From contig JAAEST010000063.1 of NCBI GenBank assembly GCA_024229115.1, forward strand, positions 1 to 38,408: a stretch of DNA of 38,408 nt. The letters run 5' to 3'. Positions within the stretch are counted from its first letter, which is position 1, and each line of letters begins with the position of its first letter. Made by a program: the position numbers and the translations under genes. Below are positions 25,312 through 32,638 of the stretch, piece after piece. The DNA comes from Oligoflexia bacterium (GTDB lineage: Bacteria; Bdellovibrionota; Bacteriovoracia; Bacteriovoracales; Bacteriovoracaceae). The notes under the pieces were generated by a model. That model did not search any database. It had not been told where the DNA came from and saw nothing but the letters and a program-made list of their open reading frames with translations.

Positions 25312-25809
25312 ATGCACTGCTTAAATTGCAACGCTAATGACACCAAAGTTATTGAAACTAGAGTACTTCAAGACGGATTAACAGTTCGTCGTAGAAGAAA
25401 GTGCGAAAGTTGTGAAAAGAGATTCACGACATATGAAAAAGTAAATATTCAACTTCCAAGTGTTGTTAAGCATGACGGAAGACGTGAAGCTTTCAATAAA
25501 GAAAAGATTAAAAAAGGTCTTCGTAAGGCCTGTCAAAAGAGACCTATTTCTGAGTTACAACTTGATCAATTAGTTGAAGATGTAATCAAAGAAATCTGTG
25601 CGAAGTCTCTCAACGAAGTGAACGCTAATCAAGTTGGAAACTTTATTATGGAGCACCTCTATAATTTAGATCCAGTAAGTTATGTTCGTTTTGCTAGTTT
25701 CTACTGGGAATTCGACGATATTAACTCATTCATTGATGGTCTTAAACGTGACCAATACTTTCAAAAGTCGGCTATGACTGAAGGAACAATTAGTGAACGT
25801 ACCCATTAA
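25312..25809 (+). CDS. nrdR: Transcriptional repressor NrdR
   Basis: The 165-residue protein has a zinc ribbon with C3, C6, C31 and C34 (HCLNC, RKCESC), followed by an ATP-cone domain from about residue 48 (VVKHDGRREAFNKEKIKKGLRKAC). NrdR senses ATP/dATP and represses ribonucleotide reductase genes. Its 3' end overlaps nusB by 17 bp. The length is slightly above the usual 150-160. Confidence 0.96.
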   Translation: MHCLNCNANDTKVIETRVLQDGLTVRRRRKCESCEKRFTTYEKVNIQLPSVVKHDGRREAFNKEKIKKGLRKACQKRPISELQLDQLVEDVIKEICAKSLNEVNANQVGNFIMEHLYNLDPVSYVRFASFYWEFDDINSFIDGLKRDQYFQKSAMTEGTISERTH

Positions 25810-26278
25810 GAAAACTATTGCTAGAGAATTTGCTTTTAAGTTTCTCTATCATTACTTCATCAAAGAAAATCAAAATGAACTCAATAATCTAATTGATTCA
25901 GACTTAAGTTCTTCTAATCTCGATGATGAAATGCAAGCGTTCAAAGCTTCTTTTAGTGAACCAGACTCAGAACATCCAGATAATATTGCTGATGATAAAA
26001 TGGTTTTTATTGCCAGAATCTTTATCGTGAACACTTTAAAGAACTGGAAAACTTTAGAAGAGAAAATTAGCGAAAACCTTAAGAGTTGGACTCTAGAAAA
26101 ACTTGATAAGGTTGATCGCTGTATTCTTATGACATCGGCTGCTGAACTTCATTATTCAGAAGAAACTGCTCCTGAAATTATTATTGATGAAGCGATCAAG
26201 ATGGCCAAGAAGTTTGGATCAAAGGAAAGCTCAGCTTTCATTAACGGTGTCCTCGATGCAATGGCCAAGAAACTTTAA
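25793..26278 (+). CDS. nusB: Transcription antitermination protein NusB
   Basis: The 161-residue helical protein shows the NusB pattern: AREFAFKFLYHY at the N-terminus and, at the end, LDKVDRCILMTSAAEL, IIIDEAIKMAKKFGSKESSAFINGVLDAMAK. NusB binds boxA RNA with S10 (NusE) in rRNA antitermination. The start is a GTG inside the end of nrdR with AAGGA 8 bases upstream. The glyA-nrdR-nusB order supports the call. Confidence 0.93.
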   Translation: MNVPIKKTIAREFAFKFLYHYFIKENQNELNNLIDSDLSSSNLDDEMQAFKASFSEPDSEHPDNIADDKMVFIARIFIVNTLKNWKTLEEKISENLKSWTLEKLDKVDRCILMTSAAELHYSEETAPEIIIDEAIKMAKKFGSKESSAFINGVLDAMAKKL

Positions 26279-26678
26279 CGATCAATTAAAAATTATTCAG
26301 AATAATATCGAGATAGATAATAATACTATTATTTTCCTTCACGAAGAAAAGCTTCATAAAGAGAATAAGTTCTTTAACCTCATCGATTATCTAATGGATG
26401 GTGTTCTTTCAAAACAGATTGCCTCTGGTCAAGAGTTCGACCAGTCTCACGGGCTTTCAGGAAAGGCCTTTAACCGTGACTTCCATATTCTTTATATCTC
26501 TTATAGTGATGGGAAGGACTGGGCCTCAGAAGCAAATAAGTACTTGAAAATACTTGCTAATAAAGAGTCTACTCCCCTTGCTGTTTCTATCTGCTCAGAT
26601 GTGGAGAAGATGAGTTTGAAAAAATTACAAGATTCTCATAAAAGTGCGAAGTTTCAAATCGTCTCTTTTGGCCAGTAG
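26256..26678 (+). CDS. Unknown 140-residue protein
   Basis: I do not recognise this family. The frame is open from 26184 but that part only shadows nusB; ATG 26256, which overlaps the nusB end by 23 bp, is the likely start. The protein is soluble and mixed alpha/beta (NTIIFLHEEKL, HILYISYSDGKDW, TPLAVSICSDVEKM). There is no signal peptide or membrane segment. Overlap with nusB points to coupled translation and perhaps a linked cytoplasmic role, but no motif says what. Confidence 0.7.
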   Translation: MQWPRNFNDQLKIIQNNIEIDNNTIIFLHEEKLHKENKFFNLIDYLMDGVLSKQIASGQEFDQSHGLSGKAFNRDFHILYISYSDGKDWASEANKYLKILANKESTPLAVSICSDVEKMSLKKLQDSHKSAKFQIVSFGQ

Positions 26679-26703
26679 ATATTCCCTGTGCTACTAAAAG
26701 CAC

Positions 26704-27237
26704 ATGAAATCAATCACAATTCCATTTTTACTTTTTCTTATTTCTCTTGGTGCTGGTGCGAACTGTCTAGATGATTATAAGAAAAATAAAAGAAGAGCTC
26801 TTTTAAGACCGATTCCATTCATGTCTTCTAGTACAGGTGCACTAGGAATTGGTTCTATGAGTAGCACCGGTGGAGTTGCCCTAGGAACATTGTTACTTAA
26901 TTCTGATTATTCTACGGCAGGCGTCCTCTATGGAGCTGCGTTTGCTTTTGAAGGTCAATATAGCTTTGAAGAAGCTTGGAATCAGGTAAAGTTCTATAGA
27001 GGAAGAAATCGAATGTATAACATCCTCCAAGAGGCTGAAGTTGGTTTTGGCGAAAGTCTCGAGGAATTCTATGATTCACTTGTTGAAGATCTCAATAGTC
27101 AAAACATTCCTAGCTTAGAAGAAGTAACTGACTTAATTCTTGAAGCTAATTCGGATGAAGTACTCTGTGAAGATCCAAGAGAACTTTATACTGATGAAAA
27201 TTTAAAGAATTATTTCAAGCTTATTTTGTCTTCGTAA
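26704..27237 (+). CDS. Unknown exported protein
   Basis: The 177-residue protein starts with a signal peptide (ITIPFLLFLISLGAGA, cleavage probably before NC). No lipobox is present. A Gly/Ser-rich hydrophobic stretch follows (GALGIGSMSSTGG, VALGTLLL, then TAGVLYGAAFAF), which could be one or two membrane segments. The rest is acidic and helical. Two cysteines, near the mature N-terminus and near residue 160, could pair. No family is recognised. Its end overlaps the convergent HD-GYP-like gene by 17 bp. Confidence 0.72.
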   Translation: MKSITIPFLLFLISLGAGANCLDDYKKNKRRALLRPIPFMSSSTGALGIGSMSSTGGVALGTLLLNSDYSTAGVLYGAAFAFEGQYSFEEAWNQVKFYRGRNRMYNILQEAEVGFGESLEEFYDSLVEDLNSQNIPSLEEVTDLILEANSDEVLCEDPRELYTDENLKNYFKLILSS

Positions 27238-28192
27238 AAGTATCAAGCATACTCTGATAATTTTTCTTAAAGACACCATCATTAAAGTACTCATTTAATT
27301 CTTGAGCGATGATCTTAAGATCCCCATCTTTCCCTTTGATAATTAGCTGGTGTGCAAAGAATGAGCTAATAATCATCAAAGCTTCAAGCTGCGATGGTTG
27401 CTTTGTTTGATCTTTCTTAGGAAAACCTTTTCCATTTGGAAGTTCGTGATGAACGCGAATTAGCTTTTCGACATCATTAGAAAAGAAGTGATCCCCTGTT
27501 ACCAACTCAGCTGAAAGAAAAGGGTGATTTCGAACAAGGTCTTGCTCAAATTCATCTAACGAAGTGAAATTTGGGTCTTCCAAAGTAAAGATTCGTGCAT
27601 GTTCCTCTGTTTCAAGAGACACATTTTGGAAGATGCTCGACATAATAATTTTCTTTTCAATATCTTCAGTATTCCAATCAAGGCTTTTCAAGACAGAAGT
27701 TGAAATATAAGAACAAGCCATCCCATGTTCTTTAATATAGCCGTCTTTAGAATTAAGAATCTCAAGAAGGGCCTCAAGTGTTTCCACCGACTGACAGGTT
27801 TTAAGCACACCTTTTACGGCCTGATCAACAATCTCAAATTTTGCTTCACTTAGTCCCATATTCCTAACGAGAGTTTTTACCTCTTCGATAGCATCAAGAA
27901 CAGTATCCACCATTTCTTCAGGCTTATCTTCTAAAGAATCTAATTTTTCGATATTATCTGAAATATTTGATTGAACTTGATTATAGATTTTTTCAAAACC
28001 TTCACGATCAAGATAGAAAACACTTACACCTTTTTCGATATAATTATCAACTTTATCTTTTGAGTCTTCATCACCTGCATTGGCAAATTTTACAAACTTT
28101 GAAGCTCCTAACTTAATGTAGAGATTAAGTTGAAAATCATCTAGATATGACTTGAGTCTCGATTCAGAAATTTGAAAAAAATCTTTTTCCAT
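27221..28192 (-). CDS. Degenerate HD-GYP-like protein
   Basis: The 323-residue protein has an N-terminal domain of about 90 residues (FQLNLYIKLGASKFVKF, EKGVSVFYLDREGF) like the leader domain seen in some HD-GYP proteins. The C-terminal half follows the HD-GYP layout: KEHGMACSYISTSVLKSL, a NHPFLSAELV helix, RVHHELPNGKGFP (compare HHE..DG.GYP) and a SQLEALMIISSFFAHQL end. The HD metal pair is missing: the expected HDIGK position reads SIFQNVSL. It may bind cyclic-di-GMP or a partner without cutting it, though that is inference. The ATG is three bases after the upstream methyltransferase stop. Confidence 0.68.
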   Translation of the reverse strand: MEKDFFQISESRLKSYLDDFQLNLYIKLGASKFVKFANAGDEDSKDKVDNYIEKGVSVFYLDREGFEKIYNQVQSNISDNIEKLDSLEDKPEEMVDTVLDAIEEVKTLVRNMGLSEAKFEIVDQAVKGVLKTCQSVETLEALLEILNSKDGYIKEHGMACSYISTSVLKSLDWNTEDIEKKIIMSSIFQNVSLETEEHARIFTLEDPNFTSLDEFEQDLVRNHPFLSAELVTGDHFFSNDVEKLIRVHHELPNGKGFPKKDQTKQPSQLEALMIISSFFAHQLIIKGKDGDLKIIAQELNEYFNDGVFKKNYQSMLDTFTKTK

Positions 28193-28195
28193 AAA

Positions 28196-29002
28196 TTACT
28201 TTAGACCAGCGATATAGATAACCCACGATTCGCAGTTCTCTTCAACTTTTGATTCGTAGAAATTTCCATCTCCATCACCATCTTCGTCTTCACCTTCCCA
28301 ATAAGTTACTACTTTTTGAAAACCAGCTTCTTCCATAAGGTCTGTGATTTCTCTTACAGTCCAGTGTCTCCAGTCATATGTGAAAACTTTTTCGTACTTC
28401 TTATTATCTTTGTGAGTTTTAAAGTGAATATAATAAAGAACTTCATTTGTTAGAGGATTATATTTGTCACAATCCCAAATATAAGTATGATCATCGTGCT
28501 CTGTTTCTTCTTCACACTCTTGAAAACACTCAGTTCCTCCGAAGATATCAACCATAAAGATTCCATCATCTTTTAGACCTTCGTAAGCTTTCTTAAAGTA
28601 GTCCAGAAGTTGTTGTCTCTTCTTAAAAATAAAATATGAGAAATTAAAGGCCACAAGAACATCAGCTTTAAAGTCATATGAGTCTAGAACATTACCTTCA
28701 AGGTAGTGCATTCTAGTTTTCTCTTCTTCATCAAGCTTCTGATAATGAGTCATTCGACCGTAAGTAATTGGCTCAGCATCAAGATCAATCGCATAAGCTT
28801 CAAAGTCTTTTCCTTGTCTTGTCCAATCACAAGCGAGGGCACCTGTTCCACCAAAGTCTTCTCTTAAAACTTTTGCTTCACGCCCACGAAACTTTTTAAA
28901 CTCATCATTAATAAATTCAATATCAGACTCATGACATTGAACTGAACCTTCATATAGTTCATATTTTAGATTAACTGGGATATCGCTTGATCCTCTAGCC
29001 AT
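28196..29002 (-). CDS. Class I SAM-dependent methyltransferase
   Basis: This 268-residue protein carries the SAM motif EDFGGTGALACDW (motif I), an acidic motif II in AYAIDLDAEP, VLVAFNFSYFIF (motif IV region) and GIFMVDIFGG. The overall pattern matches uncharacterised class I methyltransferases. A Gly/Asp-rich turn (EGEDEDGDGDGNF) sits near the C-terminus. The substrate is unknown. A good AAGGAG precedes the ATG, and TGTGTA/TACACA copies flank the leader. It lies between a DUF6165-like gene and the HD-GYP-like gene. Confidence 0.83.
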   Translation of the reverse strand: MARGSSDIPVNLKYELYEGSVQCHESDIEFINDEFKKFRGREAKVLREDFGGTGALACDWTRQGKDFEAYAIDLDAEPITYGRMTHYQKLDEEEKTRMHYLEGNVLDSYDFKADVLVAFNFSYFIFKKRQQLLDYFKKAYEGLKDDGIFMVDIFGGTECFQECEEETEHDDHTYIWDCDKYNPLTNEVLYYIHFKTHKDNKKYEKVFTYDWRHWTVREITDLMEEAGFQKVVTYWEGEDEDGDGDGNFYESKVEENCESWVIYIAGLK

Positions 29003-29064
29003 TGTGTAACTCCTTAAAATTTATCTAAAAATTCTACACAAAGAGGGATCGAATGCCAAAAGAA

Positions 29065-29454
29065 TCAGTATTCTTTGTAAGACTTAACTTCTTTAATATT
29101 TGAACCAAATTTAGTGTTTATTTCATTTTTAAACTTAAATCGTTGATCATTTGTGATGTAGACTCGGCGTGCCAAGTCGATGAACTCATCGTCAAAGCTT
29201 TTCTGACGCTCTTTCTCCCGAATATCATCCTCAATCTTCCATAGAGCGAGATTCACATCCTTCAAGCTCGATCTTAAATCAGAGACTTCATCATAGACAT
29301 TTCCCTCTAGCTCTTTGAGTGTTTGCTCAAGAACATCTTTTTCATTTTGGGCCAAGGCCACTTTATTCTGATCCTCTATCTTCTCAGTCTTAATTTCTAA
29401 GATCGTAATTTTATCAACCAATTCACCTAGAGAAACTTCTACTTTTACATTCAT
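29065..29454 (-). CDS. DUF6165-like small coiled protein
   Basis: The 129-residue protein starts VKVEVSLGELVDKITILEIK, the signature of the DUF6165 family as I remember it, followed by a charged helical region. No catalytic motif is visible. Its ATG overlaps the stop of the upstream phosphatase by four bases (ATGA), so the two are made together. Relatives are often found in surface-polysaccharide gene sets; a link here is inference. Confidence 0.72.
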   Translation of the reverse strand: MNVKVEVSLGELVDKITILEIKTEKIEDQNKVALAQNEKDVLEQTLKELEGNVYDEVSDLRSSLKDVNLALWKIEDDIREKERQKSFDDEFIDLARRVYITNDQRFKFKNEINTKFGSNIKEVKSYKEY

Positions 29455-29927
29455 AAATTATTCTCGCTTTTTATTTTTTGTAATAGGTTCCTACTTCCTT
29501 CCTCAACCAGATCGAGAACATGCTCAAAGCCGGCTTCTCCACCATAGTACGGATCAGGGACTTCTTTATCTGAAAACGATGGACAAAAATCCACCATCTT
29601 AAAGACCTTGTCGATATCACTTTCATCTTTTGCAAGTGCCAGAGTATTTTTATGATTGCTATCATCCATAACAATCAAATAATCAAATTCTTGGTAGTCT
29701 TTAGCCACAAGCTTTCGAGAGAGACTTCTTAAGTCATAACCTCTTCTAGCGGCGTGTTCTATCATGCGAGCATCGGCCATTTCCCCACGATGAAAGCCAC
29801 TAGTTCCAGCAGAGTCGACAAATATATTATCAGTTAGACCTTCTTGCTCGACAAAGTGCTCAAAAACCCCATGAGCAGCTGGGGAGCGACAAATATTACC
29901 AAGACAAATGAATAAAACTTTGACCAA
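29451..29927 (-). CDS. Low-molecular-weight protein tyrosine phosphatase
   Basis: The 158-residue enzyme has the P-loop CLGNICRS (C8 to R14, CX5R) and the general-acid aspartate in VPDPYYGG. It removes phosphate from tyrosine on proteins; bacterial versions often act on capsule or LPS tyrosine kinases, but none is in the window. The start is a TTG with GAGGA 7 bases upstream. It is divergent from def and overlaps the DUF6165-like gene by four bases. Confidence 0.93.
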   Translation of the reverse strand: MVKVLFICLGNICRSPAAHGVFEHFVEQEGLTDNIFVDSAGTSGFHRGEMADARMIEHAARRGYDLRSLSRKLVAKDYQEFDYLIVMDDSNHKNTLALAKDESDIDKVFKMVDFCPSFSDKEVPDPYYGGEAGFEHVLDLVEEGSRNLLQKIKSENNL

Positions 29928-29994
29928 TGTCTAATCCTCTTCTAAGTTATGTTACTATTATGAGGTCATCCATCATGTTTGAAAAGAGGTAGTC

Positions 29995-30546
29995 ATGGCG
30001 GTTAAGAAAGTAATTAGAATGGGTCATCCAACACTAAGACAGGTGGCTAAAGAATTCACAAAAGAAGAAATCTTATCTGAGGAAACTAAGCAATTAATTC
30101 AAGATATGCACGATACGATGATGGCCGAAAGCGGGATTGGCATCGCAGCTCCTCAGATCAATGTTCCTAAGTCTGTGGCTATTATCGGAATTGAAAATGA
30201 TAACGAACGCTACCCTGATGCTGACCCATACGAGCTCATCACTGTCTTTAACCCTAAGATCACAGTACTTGATAATGAAGAGCAAGCTTTCTTTGAAGGA
30301 TGTCTTTCTGTTCCAGGTCTTAGAGGATTAGTAAAAAGACCTAGAAAAGTTAAAATCGAATACTTAGATATGGAAGCTAATAAACAAGAGATCATTGCAG
30401 AGGATTTTGTAGCGACTGTTTTTCAACATGAGATCGACCATTTAATTGGAAAACTCTATGTTGATCGAGTGGCTCCGGGTGATCTCTACTACAATGAAGA
30501 ATTCGACGAATTCATGGTACCTGATGATGAGGATGAGGAAGCGTAA
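29995..30546 (+). CDS. def: Peptide deformylase
   Basis: The 183-residue metalloenzyme has the three motifs GIGIAAPQ (47-54), EGCLSVPG with metal ligand C103, and QHEIDHLIG with H145, E146 and H149. It removes the formyl group from new proteins. A short acidic tail (FMVPDDEDEEA) ends the protein. AAGAGG precedes the ATG. trmO follows after 30 bases. Confidence 0.97.
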   Translation: MAVKKVIRMGHPTLRQVAKEFTKEEILSEETKQLIQDMHDTMMAESGIGIAAPQINVPKSVAIIGIENDNERYPDADPYELITVFNPKITVLDNEEQAFFEGCLSVPGLRGLVKRPRKVKIEYLDMEANKQEIIAEDFVATVFQHEIDHLIGKLYVDRVAPGDLYYNEEFDEFMVPDDEDEEA

Positions 30547-30566
30547 GCTTCCGAGAAGCTTCCGAG
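30545..30566. repeat. 11-bp direct repeat at the end of def
   Basis: AAGCTTCCGAG occurs twice in tandem (30545-30555, 30556-30566), starting at the def stop codon. With GGAAGC just upstream it can form alternative GGAAGC/GCTTCC hairpins before trmO. Confidence 0.7.
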
Positions 30567-30576
30567 CAATTATACG

Positions 30577-31257
30577 ATGAAGATAACACCAATAGCATTT
30601 ATAAGAACTCCCTTCACCGATAAGTTTGGCATTCCCAAGCAACCGAGCCTCACACCAAGTGCCATAGGTAAAATTATTATCGAAAAAGAATTTGCAAAAG
30701 ACTTCGCTTTTAAAGAACTTGAAGAGTTTACTCACCTCACTGTTATTTTTGGTTTTCATAAAACTGATGGTTGGGATCTTCTTGTTCGTCCTCCTCGACT
30801 TGGAGGAAATAAGAAAGTTGGAGTTTATTCTACAAGAAGTCCATTTAGACCAAATAATCTGGGAATTTCTCATTTAGAAATTCAAAAACTTGTTTTAGAA
30901 AGTAATCATGTTGAAATTCATGTCAAGGCCGTAGATTTATTAGATGGTACACCAATCTACGATATCAAACCTTATATTCCACGTTGGGATTCCTTTCCTG
31001 ATGCTTCAATGGGTTGGATTGAACAAGATCCTGAACTATTGAATGTTTCTTTTAGTGAAAGTGCCGAAAGCTTTCTGAGCTCAAACAAAGAAGCTCAGGA
31101 ATATAAGCAACTAATAATAGAAGTGCTCTCTCAAGATCCGAGACCTGCCTATAAAAAAGGTGAATTTAACCAACCTCACCACTCTCAAATTGCTGATCTC
31201 AAGCTAAGCTGGACAGTGACAGAGAATGGTGTCCAAGTCACTGATATTACAAAGTAA
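30577..31257 (+). CDS. trmO: tRNA m6t6A37 methyltransferase TrmO
   Basis: The 226-residue protein begins with PIAFIRTPFTDKFGIPKQP, then FTHLTVIFGFH, VRPPRLGGN and VYSTRSPFRPNNLGIS, the signature of the TrmO/TsaA (YaeB) family, and has the C-terminal DPRPAYKKG segment. TrmO methylates t6A at position 37 of tRNA-Thr using SAM. It follows def in the same direction. A YrdC-type t6A-synthesis gene is elsewhere in the window. Confidence 0.92.
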   Translation: MKITPIAFIRTPFTDKFGIPKQPSLTPSAIGKIIIEKEFAKDFAFKELEEFTHLTVIFGFHKTDGWDLLVRPPRLGGNKKVGVYSTRSPFRPNNLGISHLEIQKLVLESNHVEIHVKAVDLLDGTPIYDIKPYIPRWDSFPDASMGWIEQDPELLNVSFSESAESFLSSNKEAQEYKQLIIEVLSQDPRPAYKKGEFNQPHHSQIADLKLSWTVTENGVQVTDITK

Positions 31258-31298
31258 TATCTTAAAATATATGTAAACATTTTTTCTTCAAATCCGAT

Positions 31299-31322
31299 AA
31301 GCCCATGTAGGAGTCAGGGCTT
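31299..31322 (+). promoter_or_regulatory. Small hairpin presenting the ribosome binding site
   Basis: AAGCCC (31299-31304) and GGGCTT (31317-31322) can pair around a 12-base loop that contains AGGAG (31309-31313). The stem ends two bases before the ATG. It might shape translation of the two-gene unit; the effect is unproven. Confidence 0.35.
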
Positions 31323-31324
31323 CA

Positions 31325-32638
31325 ATGGAGAAATCTAAAGCAAATAAAATTCAAAATATTAAGAAGGCCACATTCTGGTTGGCGATTCTTATTTGTACAA
31401 CTCTCTTTTCAGTTGATCATCTTAAAAAGAGAGATAAGTTCTGGGCATCTCAAAGGCATATCGAAGACCCAACGAGATCTCCTGCCCAGATTGATTCTGT
31501 TCTTTCAAAAATTGTTGTTAAAAACGTAGAAGATTATTTTATCTATGAGACCTACCAAAAGTTCCTAGAATTTGATTTAGAAATTCAAGTGAGAACAAAT
31601 AAAAAGAAAGACTACTACCAAAGAAAAACGAAACTTGCTATACATCATGCTTTGGCCAAAACTTTTGCGGATGTTGGGGTTGAAGGAAACACAAAAGCCT
31701 TTACTCAGCTAGTAAAAGAAAATCTCATCTCAAGTTTTGTGAAACATTTCGTTAAAACCATACGTATTTTTCAAATTATGAGTGGTGAATTTCAAATTGA
31801 TTTGAACTTTATTCCCAGAGCTGAAAAACAATTAAATTATAATTCCCAACTTAAAACAAACCAGTTGATTAGTTATGATCGAGTGAATGAGCTTAGCCTC
31901 TTTCTCAATGAAGAAGAGAAAAGACTAGATCAGAAAATTCTTAGTTTTGAAATACCTCCTAGTACAAAAACTTTTCAATATAAAGGCGGGCAAATTTCAA
32001 TTTGGCTTAAACTTCTTGATATGGACTTTGACTTTGATAATCCTATACCTAATCCTAAGAAAAACGCGATCAAAGGCTTTGTTCGTTATAGAAAGTATTA
32101 TCGGGCCAACAATCTCAATGCGATCTTTCCCAATTTAAAAGGGGAATATCATCAACTTACAGAAGTTCATTTTAAGAAGATGGAAAATTTTAGTGACTCG
32201 ATGGTGACTCTTGATCACTATAAGTCATTCAATTTGGGAAATATGATTCCACAGAATGATTCTCTTGAGATCTACTTTGGCAAAATGAAAGCGGATAATT
32301 TCTACCGCGAAGGTTTCTTTGGAAAGATTTTTGGTAAAAAGCATAAAGATGTCGATACTGCTGAGCTCTTTATAAATGGTAAAGCGAAGTATAAAGGAAA
32401 AGAAAAAGAAATTAAGGTTTCACTAAGAAAACTCGTCTATGATTTTAAAACTGAGAAGTTTAGAAATAAGTCGAGATTAAATGTCAGGATGAAAGGAGAC
32501 ATCAACGGAATTAAGAAAAATGAGCTCCTTTCAAAGATAAAATCAAATCTTATTGTAGAAAATCCCTATGAGATGATTAAAGGTCTTCATTTAGATACGA
32601 TTATTGATTTCACGCAAGGAAAGGAGGAAGAACAATGA
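31325..32638 (+). CDS. Unknown membrane-anchored protein paired with PLD gene
   Basis: The 437-residue protein has one N-terminal membrane helix (TFWLAILICTTLFSV, about residues 17-31) with a basic start, so the rest should be periplasmic. The remainder is Lys/Phe-rich and mixed alpha/beta, with no family I recognise. Its stop overlaps the ATG of the phospholipase-D-like gene by four bases, so both are made together; it may be a partner or anchor. AGGAG 11 bases before the ATG lies in the loop of a small hairpin (AAGCCC/GGGCTT, 31299-31322). Confidence 0.78.
   Translation: MEKSKANKIQNIKKATFWLAILICTTLFSVDHLKKRDKFWASQRHIEDPTRSPAQIDSVLSKIVVKNVEDYFIYETYQKFLEFDLEIQVRTNKKKDYYQRKTKLAIHHALAKTFADVGVEGNTKAFTQLVKENLISSFVKHFVKTIRIFQIMSGEFQIDLNFIPRAEKQLNYNSQLKTNQLISYDRVNELSLFLNEEEKRLDQKILSFEIPPSTKTFQYKGGQISIWLKLLDMDFDFDNPIPNPKKNAIKGFVRYRKYYRANNLNAIFPNLKGEYHQLTEVHFKKMENFSDSMVTLDHYKSFNLGNMIPQNDSLEIYFGKMKADNFYREGFFGKIFGKKHKDVDTAELFINGKAKYKGKEKEIKVSLRKLVYDFKTEKFRNKSRLNVRMKGDINGIKKNELLSKIKSNLIVENPYEMIKGLHLDTIIDFTQGKEEEQ

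Noticed and set aside
26184-26255. Upstream extension of the gene after nusB
   Set aside because: This stretch lies fully within nusB in another frame and reads as its shadow; ATG 26256 fits better.
30442-30873. 143-codon antisense frame over def and trmO
   Set aside because: It is fully opposite two well-supported genes and shows no family features or good start signal.
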